Origin: DASRRB01 sp036732755
GTDB lineage: Bacteria > Planctomycetota > B15-G4 > SIAN01
Assembly (NCBI GenBank): GCA_036732755.1
Contig: DAINBU010000133.1
Span: 1 to 12,444, forward strand
DNA: 12,444 nt
Reading direction: 5' to 3'
Both the position numbers and the translations under genes were made by a program. Positions 1 to 5,528 of this stretch are shown here, in pieces (position 1 is the first letter of the stretch; every line of letters starts with the position of its first letter). The notes beneath the pieces are model-generated. The model did no database searches. It was not told where the DNA came from and worked only from the letters and a program-made list of their open reading frames with translations.

Positions 1-151
1 GTTCCCCAGATCCACGGTCGAGGTGAAGGACGTCGAGGTGGGGCGGAGCATCGTCGCCGCCCTCGAGGAGCTCGACGACGACGACGACGTGCAGTCGACG
101 GTGACCAACTTCGAGATGAGCGACGCGGTCGTGCGCGCGCTCGGCGGCTGA
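1..151 (+). CDS. yebC: YebC/TACO1-family protein, C-terminal fragment
   Basis: Only the last 49 codons are in the window; the first whole codon begins at base 2 and TGA is at 149-151. The visible peptide runs from FPRSTVEVKDVEVG through LEELDDDDDVQSTVTNF to a short tail. This matches the end of YebC family proteins, which finish with a 'P.TTVEV.D......LEALED.DDVQ.V..NF' block. Family members are cytoplasmic proteins annotated as transcriptional regulators and more recently linked to ribosome function on difficult peptide motifs. A tail of about ten residues (EMSDAVVRALGG) follows the usual NF ending. The 5' part of the gene is outside the window, so the domain order cannot be checked. Family assignment is fairly safe because the block is distinctive; the exact role is not shown here. 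Confidence 0.85.
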   Translation, partial: FPRSTVEVKDVEVGRSIVAALEELDDDDDVQSTVTNFEMSDAVVRALGG

Positions 152-195
152 GCGGCCGCGCGCCTCCCGCCAGGTTCCGCGCGCCACGCCACCCC

Positions 196-243
196 CCGCC
201 GCAGCGCGGCGGCGACCCCGTTCGCCGGGCGCAGAACTTTTTT
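196..243 (+). terminator. possible terminator after the YebC-family gene
   Basis: A perfect 7-bp hairpin (CCGCCGC at 196-202, loop AGC, GCGGCGG at 206-212) overlaps an alternative 6-bp hairpin (CGGCGA at 210-215, TCGCCG at 222-227). A run of six T follows at 238-243, ten bases after the second stem. The spacing to the T run is longer than in a classic intrinsic terminator, so this is tentative. The rest of the 227-base gap (152-378) shows no convincing -35/-10 pair; the promoter of the next gene is not identifiable by eye. Confidence 0.35.
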
Positions 244-364
244 CTACGGTTTCGCGCGCCGCCGTCCGATCGACGGAGGCGGGTCGCGGGCGCGCCAGCC
301 GGCGCGTTCGAGACCCGTCGTGCGCCGCGCCCGCGGCGCGGCCGACCGCCGCGTCCGCCGCGCG

Positions 365-372
365 GGAAGGAG
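365..372 (+). promoter_or_regulatory. ribosome binding site deciding a GTG start
   Basis: GGAAGGAG lies six bases before the GTG at 379-381. An overlapping open frame starting at 320 has no comparable signal and encodes an Arg-rich shadow. The site therefore supports GTG 379 as the start of the REC-GGDEF gene. Confidence 0.7.
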
Positions 373-378
373 ACGATC

Positions 379-1470
379 GTGCCGGTTCCATCGCGCGTCC
401 TGCTGGCGCATTTCGACGCCGCCGAGCGAGAGCGCCTCGCCCGCTTCCTCCGGGACGGCGGCGCCGAGGTCTTCGTCGCCTCCGACGGCGCGCAGGCGCG
501 CGCCCTGGCGGCGCAGCACGCGCCGACGCTCGCGCTGCTCACCTGCATGCTGCCCGGTGTCTTGGGCTTCGAGCTCTGCCGCGGCCTCGGCGAGGTCGAG
601 GCGGGCGTCCCGCCCGTCCCGGTCGTGCTGCTCTCCGACGCCGAGGATCCCTACGTGCGCGCGCGTGCGCGCCACGTCGGCGCGAAGCGCGTCGTCTTCG
701 GCAGCGTCTCGTCGACGCAGGTGAAGGAGCTGCTGGGCGAGGAGTTCGCCGGCTCCGATCCGCTCGACGTCGCGGCGCGCTCGACCGGCAAGGGCCGCGA
801 GGACCACCTCTTCGACGACCTGCTGAGCGCGCGCAAACCGGTGAGCGGGGAGAGCCTGCTCGCGCGCGTCACCGATCCGCTGACGGGCCTCGTGAACGCC
901 GAGTACCTCTCGCTCAAGGTCGAGGAGGAGTGCAAGCGCGCGGCGCGCTACGGCCAGACGCTGAGCCTCGTCCTGATCGAGGTGAAGGGCTTCGACCAGC
1001 TCGTCGAGAGCCACGGCCGCAGCGCGGGCGACGAGGCGCTGCTCGAGATCGCGGGCGTGCTGCTCTGCGAGTCGCGCGACGTCGACGTCGCCGGCCGCGT
1101 CGGCGCGGCGCGCTTCCACCTGCTGCTGCCGAACACGCCGGCCGAGGGGGCGCGCGTCGTCGCGCGCCGCATCGCCGAGAACCTGCGCCAGCGCCGCGTC
1201 GCGGTCGAGGGCGCGGAGCTCTCGATCGCCGTCCGCATGGGGCTCGCGGCCGTCGATCGCGACGGCGCGCGCGCGGGCGCCGCGGAATTCGTGCGGCGCG
1301 CGGAGGCGGACCTCGCCTCGGCGCAGCTCGCCTCCGACGGGCAGGGCGTCGCGCTGCGCGGCGAGGCGCCGGTCGAGCCGATCGAGAGGCCCGCCGCGCC
1401 GCGCGACGCCGCGCTGCCCGCGAAGGCCGGGAAGCCGGCGCGCTCCCCGAAGAAGAGCCGCATCGACTGA
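379..1470 (+). CDS. degenerate receiver-GGDEF protein, likely c-di-GMP binding rather than making
   Basis: The protein has 363 aa. Residues about 5-120 follow the fold pattern of a response-regulator receiver: LTCMLPG at 54-60 aligns with the canonical 'LDxMLPG', so the phospho-accepting Asp is Thr55. The acidic pair after strand 1 is LAHFD and the conserved Lys near strand 5 is missing (VVFGSV). Residues about 165-325 are a GGDEF domain beginning at TDPLTGLVN. The signature that should read GGDEF is GAARF (242-246), losing both catalytic acids. The first metal site is Glu201 instead of Asp. The inhibitory-site motif RxxD is intact as R233-D-V-D236, at the proper distance before the signature. 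A Pro/Ala/Lys-rich tail (about 328-363) follows. I infer a phosphorylation-independent protein that cannot make c-di-GMP but may bind it, as known for Caulobacter PopA. GTG start with a good ribosome site. Confidence 0.88.
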   Translation: MPVPSRVLLAHFDAAERERLARFLRDGGAEVFVASDGAQARALAAQHAPTLALLTCMLPGVLGFELCRGLGEVEAGVPPVPVVLLSDAEDPYVRARARHVGAKRVVFGSVSSTQVKELLGEEFAGSDPLDVAARSTGKGREDHLFDDLLSARKPVSGESLLARVTDPLTGLVNAEYLSLKVEEECKRAARYGQTLSLVLIEVKGFDQLVESHGRSAGDEALLEIAGVLLCESRDVDVAGRVGAARFHLLLPNTPAEGARVVARRIAENLRQRRVAVEGAELSIAVRMGLAAVDRDGARAGAAEFVRRAEADLASAQLASDGQGVALRGEAPVEPIERPAAPRDAALPAKAGKPARSPKKSRID

Positions 1471-1484
1471 GCCGCGCGCCAGCG

Positions 1485-1958
1485 TCAGCGCAGCGTGAAC
1501 GGAGGCTCGGGGTCGAGCCCGCGGCGCGCCCGCTCGGCGCGGATCGCCGCGCGCAGCCGCTCGAAACGCGGCACGAGGGCCATGTCGAGCGGCGGCGCCG
1601 TCCCCTCGCCCGCTCGGTCGCGCAGCCGCTCCGCCTCGTCCGCCTCCTCGAGCAGCCGGCCGCATCGAACCGCGAGTTCCCGCGCATCGATGCCGAGCGA
1701 CTCGCCGTCCACCGCCTCGCAGTGCTCGCGCGCCCGCGCGAGCAGCGTGCGCGCGCCCGCGAGGTTGCCGTTGCGCCGGTGGTGCAGCGCGACCACGACC
1801 TGGATCAGCGCCTGCAGCACGCGCCGCGGCGCGCCGGTCTCGCCGTCCCACAGCTCCTCGAGCGCCTCGTGCGCCTCGTGGAACTCGTCGCGGTCGGAGA
1901 GCGTGAGCCCCTCGAGCAGCCGCGCGTCGATCGCGGTCGGCGTCCCCTCCGGGTCCAT
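1485..1958 (-). CDS. DUF309 family protein
   Basis: The 157-aa protein carries the DUF309 signature: EFHEAHEALEELW at 25-37, then LQALIQVVVALHHRRNGN at 48-65 followed by GAR at 68-70. The family is small, all-helical and of unknown function; the conserved His/Glu and Gly-Asn pattern is all present, so it looks intact. The C-terminal third (about 105-157) is Arg/Glu-rich and less conserved. Its ATG shares one base with the TGA of the upstream RNase HII-like gene (TGATG), which indicates translational coupling and probably matched production. Its stop lies 14 bases from the stop of the convergent REC-GGDEF gene, leaving almost no room for a separate terminator. Role unknown; a link to nucleic-acid metabolism is only suggested by the neighbour. 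Confidence 0.85.
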   Translation of the reverse strand: MDPEGTPTAIDARLLEGLTLSDRDEFHEAHEALEELWDGETGAPRRVLQALIQVVVALHHRRNGNLAGARTLLARAREHCEAVDGESLGIDARELAVRCGRLLEEADEAERLRDRAGEGTAPPLDMALVPRFERLRAAIRAERARRGLDPEPPFTLR

Positions 1959-2890
1959 CAGCGCAGGCGCACCAGCGCGGTGCGCTCCTCGGCGGTGAGC
2001 GCGTCGCCGAGCTCGTCGAGCCAGCGGCGCGCGTCGAGCGGGTAGCCGGCGGTCGGCCGCACGCCCGGCCGGCGCGGCGCGAAGTGGCGGTTGAGCCGGT
2101 CGACGAAGAGCTCGCGCACGTACTTCGCGACCACGCTCGCGAGCGCGATCTCGAGGTGGGCGCCGTCGCCCCCGACCTCGAAGGAGACGTGGATCGTGCG
2201 CGCGCCGTCGCGGATCTCGTAGCGCGACACCGTCTCGCTCTCCTGCACGATCGCGAGCGGCCGCAGCGGGAAGATGGAACGCAGCAGCGGCGCGTAGAAC
2301 TTGCGGCCACCGAGCCGGTCGACGCGGATCTCGCAGTCGCACGACGGGTCGAGCGCGGCCGCGCGCGCGAGCAGCGGAGCGACGCGCGCGAGCACCGCCT
2401 CCGCCTTGTTCAGCCCGCGCTGCAGCGACTCGTTGAACTCGTCCTCGAGGACCGGCCGCACCAGGCAGGCGAGCGGCTCGACGTCGACGCGCGCGAGCTC
2501 CGCGAGCCAGCGCTCGCGCCACGCCGCGACGTGCGCCTCCTCCGCCGCCACCGGCAGGCGCGGATGGTCGCCGCCGTACCAGCGCGGCCAGCGGCCGGCG
2601 TCGCCGCCCGCCAGCTCCTCGAGCGTGGTCGGCCGCGGCGTGCGCGGCGCGCAGGTCGCGAGCGCGGCGAGCTCGAGCGCGGCGAGGTTCGCGCGGCCGG
2701 CGAAGAGGCGTTTGCTGTCGTCGATGGCGAGGCGCTCCGGCGCCGCCTCGGGCTCGCGCGCGACGAACCCCTCGCACCGCCCGAACAGCCGGCGCCCGGC
2801 GTCGGGGGCGCGGAAGGCCGCCAGCCCGAAGCAGAGCGGCCCCAGCGTCGGCCCCAGGCCGGCCTCGTCGATTCCGGCCACGACTTTCAT
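1958..2890 (-). CDS. divergent, enlarged ribonuclease HII-like protein
   Basis: The 310-aa protein begins with VAGIDEAGLGPTLGPL, the DEAG active-site motif of type 2 RNase H (Asp8, Glu9). A DSK motif follows at 58-60, a strand ending in Asp191 (IRVDRLGG), then Asp242 (GGDG) and ALASVVAKYVRE at 249-260, matching the 'AAASIxAKxxRD' helix of RNase HII. All four expected acidic residues can therefore be aligned. It is about 100 residues longer than usual RNase HII (about 200 aa): there is an extra segment at about 65-180, and about 50 rather than about 18 residues between the third and fourth acids. RNase HII removes ribonucleotides from DNA; whether this variant does so is unproven. A ribosome site GGAGGGG (2904 to 2898) sits seven bases before the ATG. 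It is first in an operon with the DUF309 gene. Alternative: a paralogue with another substrate. Confidence 0.8.
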   Translation of the reverse strand: MKVVAGIDEAGLGPTLGPLCFGLAAFRAPDAGRRLFGRCEGFVAREPEAAPERLAIDDSKRLFAGRANLAALELAALATCAPRTPRPTTLEELAGGDAGRWPRWYGGDHPRLPVAAEEAHVAAWRERWLAELARVDVEPLACLVRPVLEDEFNESLQRGLNKAEAVLARVAPLLARAAALDPSCDCEIRVDRLGGRKFYAPLLRSIFPLRPLAIVQESETVSRYEIRDGARTIHVSFEVGGDGAHLEIALASVVAKYVRELFVDRLNRHFAPRRPGVRPTAGYPLDARRWLDELGDALTAEERTALVRLR

Positions 2891-2974
2891 CCGGGCGCCC
2901 CTCCGGCCGATAGAGACGCGGGAGTGCACCCGGGGCGCGTCGCGCGCCGCACGGGGAAACCGGGGAGAGGCGCG

Positions 2975-3355
2975 ATGCGACTGCTGCTGGTGATCGGGAA
3001 CTCGCTGCTGCGCGACCAGGTGCGCGTCGGCCTGCAGGCGTTCGGCGACATCGTGATCGAGGAGGCGGACGGCCAGCTCGCGCCCGACAAGCTGCGGCGC
3101 CACGAGATCGACGCGCTGCTGGTCAGCCTCGATCCGGCGACGCCGGAGAACGAGGAGCTCCTCGAGCAGCTGCGCACCGAGGCGCGCCCGACCGAGGTCG
3201 TCGTCTTCGGCCACGAGGCGATCGCCGACAAGATGCGCGAGGAGCGGCTGCGCGGCCGGATCTTCTCGTTCTTCCTGTCGCCGCTCGACCCGGTCGAGTT
3301 CTTCCGGACCATCAACCGGCTGCGGCAGAAGCGGTCGCCCGCGCGCTCGCGCTGA
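2975..3355 (+). CDS. stand-alone receiver-like protein lacking the phosphorylation site
   Basis: The 126-aa protein follows the alternating strand/helix pattern of a CheY-type receiver: LLLVIGN (3-9), DALLVSLDPATPENEELL (46-63), EVVVFGH (74-80) and FSFFLSPLDPVEFFRTI (98-114). The last piece aligns with the canonical 'YLTKPFDPEEL'. The phospho-accepting Asp position is Ser51, the acidic pair after the first strand is absent (IGNS), and the conserved Lys is Ser102. It therefore should not be phosphorylated in the usual way. The C-terminus is basic (RLRQKRSPARSR). The ATG is preceded by GGGGAGAGG (2962-2970). The gap to the divergent RNase HII-like gene is only 84 bases, so the two may share a control region. 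Function unknown; the fold assignment is by pattern and moderately sure. Confidence 0.72.
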   Translation: MRLLLVIGNSLLRDQVRVGLQAFGDIVIEEADGQLAPDKLRRHEIDALLVSLDPATPENEELLEQLRTEARPTEVVVFGHEAIADKMREERLRGRIFSFFLSPLDPVEFFRTINRLRQKRSPARSR

Positions 3356-3371
3356 ACGCGGCGCGGCGTTC
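3354..3371 (+). terminator. short hairpin at the stop codon of the receiver-like gene
   Basis: GAACGC (3354-3359) and GCGTTC (3366-3371) form a perfect 6-bp stem overlapping the TGA. No T run follows, so it is at best a weak transcript end or an RNA-stabilising hairpin. Confidence 0.2.
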
Positions 3372-3547
3372 CGACCGGACGCCCTCCTCTCCCGCCTGAG
3401 CCGGATCTGCCCACGCGGAGAGATTGCCCGCGCCGCGCCCGCCGTGGAAGCGTCGGTTGCGTCCGCGCGCGCCCGGCGGCATGACCTTTGAGATCGCGGC
3501 CGCCCGTTCCCGAGGTTTCGGCCGGCCGCTTCCGGAGCAGGATGCCG

Positions 3548-3607
3548 GCTCCCGCCGGATCCGGGATTCGGATGCGGGAGCGGGGCGGGCGTCGGGCTCG
3601 CCCCGCT
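3548..3607. terminator. nested and overlapping hairpins, probable two-way terminator
   Basis: GCTCCCGC (3548-3555) pairs with GCGGGAGC (3574-3581). Inside it ATCCG (3559-3563) pairs with CGGAT (3569-3573), giving 13 paired bases with a three-base bulge. A second hairpin, AGCGGGGCG (3579-3587) with CGCCCCGCT (3599-3607), shares three bases with the first, so the two compete. The second is followed on the + strand by TCATTCGTTCCC, only mildly T-rich. The structure lies between the convergent receiver-like gene (stop at 3355) and the hotdog gene (stop at 3640), 32 bases past the latter. The rest of the 284-base gap 3356-3639 shows no gene. Confidence 0.5.
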
Positions 3608-3639
3608 TCATTCGTTCCCGGCCGCGCGGCGCGCGCGGC

Positions 3640-4125
3640 TCAGCGGTCCGGCAGCACCATGCCGGTGATCACCGCCTCGAAGACGAGCTTCCCGTCGACG
3701 AAGCCCTGCGTCTCGAAGATGCCGAGGTTGGAGCGCATCTTCCGCGCGCGCGCCATCAGGACGATCCGGTCGCCCGGCTTCACCGTGCCGCGGAAGCGGA
3801 CCGAGTCGACGCCGCCGAACGCGAAGAAGCGCTTCTCCTCCTGCATGCGGCTGAAGAGGTAGCAGCAGAGCTGCGCCGCGCTCTCGATCATCAGGACGCC
3901 GGGGAAGAGCGGCTGGCCGGGGATGTGGCCGCGCACCCAGAAGTCGGCGGGCGAGATCTCCTTGAACGCGACGCCGACCATCGCCTTCTCGTCGAAGTGG
4001 AGGATGCCGTCGAGCATCTCGAACTCGTGACGCTGGGGCACCCATTCGCGGATCGCGTCGCGCCCGGCGAGCACCCGCTCGCAGTCGATGGCGCCCGGAT
4101 CCACGATCGGCTCGTTCCCTGGCAT
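3640..4125 (-). CDS. FabZ-like hotdog-fold 3-hydroxyacyl-ACP dehydratase
   Basis: The 161-aa protein has the FabZ signature: VPQRHEFEMLDGIL (29-42) aligns with 'LPHRYPFLLVDRV', and RGHIPGQPLFPGVLMIESAA (65-84) matches 'GHFPGxPVxPGVLxIEAMA'. The catalytic His67 and Glu81 are present. FabZ dehydrates 3-hydroxyacyl-ACP to trans-2-enoyl-ACP in fatty acid synthesis in the cytoplasm. Length is slightly above the usual 145-150 aa because of an N-terminal extension of about 20 residues. The His of 'LPHR' is Gln here, a departure in a conserved loop. No other fatty-acid or lipid A gene is adjacent, unlike the common lpxD-fabZ-lpxA setting, so this may be a second copy with its own acyl substrate. The ribosome site GGGAG (4138 to 4134) is eight bases upstream. 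The gene is 30 bases behind the membrane protein gene and likely co-transcribed. Confidence 0.85.
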   Translation of the reverse strand: MPGNEPIVDPGAIDCERVLAGRDAIREWVPQRHEFEMLDGILHFDEKAMVGVAFKEISPADFWVRGHIPGQPLFPGVLMIESAAQLCCYLFSRMQEEKRFFAFGGVDSVRFRGTVKPGDRIVLMARARKMRSNLGIFETQGFVDGKLVFEAVITGMVLPDR

Positions 4126-4155
4126 CGAGCGCTCTCCCGCGTCGGAGGAGGGACG

Positions 4156-5337
4156 TCAGCGTCCCGGCTTCTGCGCCACCTCGAGCTGCACGGCCACCTC
4201 GCGGAAGGCGTCGCCCGAATTGACGCCGACCTCCTGCTCCCACGTCTCGAACCCCTGCAGCACGACGCGCAGCTTGTAGGTGCCGTCGCGCACGAAGTCG
4301 AGCCGCGCGATGCCGCGCAGGTCGGTGTAGCCCATGCGGACCGTGCGCTCGCGGCCGTCGCGCTCGACCACCAGCTGCACGCGCGCGCGCGTGACCGGCT
4401 GGTCGGCGACGTTCTTCACCGTCACCTTGAGCCCGCCCAGCCGCTGCAGCGAGACGTCGCGGATCACCGTCGCGCCGGGGTCGACGCGGAAATCGGGCTC
4501 GCTCGCGAGCTCGTCGCTCATGAGCGTCGCCTTGAGCCCGTAGACGCCGGTCGGGATCTTGTTGAAGGAGTAGCGGCCCATCTTGTCGGTCTTGCACAGC
4601 CGCTGCATCGGCGGGTCGGCGCCGCCGTCGAGCCGCGTGGTGTCGACGACGAGCTGCATGTCGATCCCTTCGAGCGGCGTCTGGGTCGCGTCGGTGACGG
4701 TGCCGGTGATGGAGGTGCCGCGCTTGAGCCGGATGCGGAAGTTGCCGTCGTAGGGAATCTTGATCTGCCCCTTCCACGGGTCGTGCTCGCGGCTCTCGCA
4801 GAGCACGTTGTAGAGGCCGGCCGGCTGGCGCTCGAGCGCGAACTGCCCGTTCCGGAAGCGGCTCGGCGTCCAGCCCTTCGCCGCCTCGACCACGTCGCCG
4901 CGCTCGGGCGGGATCAGATAGATCCAGAAGAAGTAGACCGGCTCGTTGCTGTCGGCGTCGACGGCCTCGCCCTTCAGCGGATAGGTGTCGATGACCGTCT
5001 TGGTCTTCTTCTTGGCGTTGTAGACGTCGATCTTCTGGAGGCCGTCGGCGCGGCGTTGCCACTCGGGGTCGCGCTCGGCCTCCGGGACAATCTCGACGCG
5101 CGGATTGGCGCTCTCCACGTCCTTCGGCTCGGAAGCCGGCGCTTCGCTCGTCGCTTCGGGCTCGGTCGGCGGCGGCGCCGGCGGCGCGGCCGAGCCGAAC
5201 AGCATCCAGCCGACGATGCCGCCGACCGCGACCAGCACGAAGAGCAGCGCGACGAGGAGGGCCGGCGACGACGCGCCGCGCGCGCGACCGGACGGACGGT
5301 TCGGACGGTGCTTCACGAGCTTGGGGGACGTTTCCAT
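4156..5337 (-). CDS. single-pass membrane protein with three carboxypeptidase-regulatory-like beta-sandwich repeats
   Basis: The 393-aa protein has a basic N-terminus, one hydrophobic segment at about 26-48 (ALLVALLFVLVAVGGIVGWM), a Pro/Ala/Glu-rich linker (50-75) and three predicted beta-rich units at about 119-205, 207-300 and 301-388. The middle one (GTVTDATQTPLEGI ... TDKMGRYSFNKIPTGVYGLKA) is a clear carboxypeptidase-regulatory-like domain; the third (TDLRGIARLDFVRDGTYKLRV) has the same logic. I infer an N-in/C-out protein whose repeats lie in the periplasm, probably structural or adhesive. No enzymatic motif is seen. The ATG at 5337 is chosen because it places the membrane segment near the N-terminus; no Shine-Dalgarno precedes it (CACCTCCC on the minus strand). 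An in-frame TTG further upstream lacks one as well. It is the first gene of an operon with the FabZ-like gene. Confidence 0.75.
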   Translation of the reverse strand: METSPKLVKHRPNRPSGRARGASSPALLVALLFVLVAVGGIVGWMLFGSAAPPAPPPTEPEATSEAPASEPKDVESANPRVEIVPEAERDPEWQRRADGLQKIDVYNAKKKTKTVIDTYPLKGEAVDADSNEPVYFFWIYLIPPERGDVVEAAKGWTPSRFRNGQFALERQPAGLYNVLCESREHDPWKGQIKIPYDGNFRIRLKRGTSITGTVTDATQTPLEGIDMQLVVDTTRLDGGADPPMQRLCKTDKMGRYSFNKIPTGVYGLKATLMSDELASEPDFRVDPGATVIRDVSLQRLGGLKVTVKNVADQPVTRARVQLVVERDGRERTVRMGYTDLRGIARLDFVRDGTYKLRVVLQGFETWEQEVGVNSGDAFREVAVQLEVAQKPGR

Positions 5338-5428
5338 GGGAGGTGGCGCGCGGCGCCGGCCCGATGAGCGGCGCTCTTCGCGATCCTTGTTGGGCAACCA
5401 GGCGCGGCCGCCGGAATCTCGGCGCAGG

Positions 5429-5457
5429 ACACTAGCCGGGGCGTCGAATCGTCGCAA
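5429..5457 (-). promoter_or_regulatory. candidate promoter of the membrane-protein/FabZ-like operon
   Basis: On the minus strand TTGCGA (5457 to 5452) and TAGTGT (5434 to 5429) are separated by exactly 17 bases, resembling a housekeeping -35/-10 pair (4/6 and 3/6 matches). It would give a leader of about 85 bases. In a region this GC-rich such A/T-containing hexamers are rarer than usual, which adds some weight. Confidence 0.35.
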
Positions 5458-5492
5458 CGCGAAGCCCGGGGCCGGTTTCCGTGCGTCGCCCC

Positions 5493-5523
5493 TACAATGC
5501 CGGCCCGACAACGTGTGAAGGAG
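5493..5523 (+). promoter_or_regulatory. lon -10 element and ribosome binding site
   Basis: TACAAT at 5493-5498 matches the -10 consensus in five of six positions. GAAGGAG at 5517-5523 is five bases before the GTG at 5529. No good -35 is seen at the right distance, and no CIRCE or sigma-32 -35 box. Because the -10 lies inside the longest open frame (from 5481), the true start must be downstream; GTG 5529 fits, with a leader of about 25 bases. Confidence 0.5.
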
Positions 5524-5528
5524 CGCGC

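Noticed and set aside
3424..5367. 647-codon + strand open frame
   Set aside because: It lies opposite two well-supported minus-strand genes (FabZ-like and beta-sandwich protein) and has low-complexity, shadow-like composition.
5481..5528. Upstream in-frame start for lon
   Set aside because: The TACAAT -10 element lies inside this stretch and the ribosome site GAAGGAG sits just before GTG 5529.
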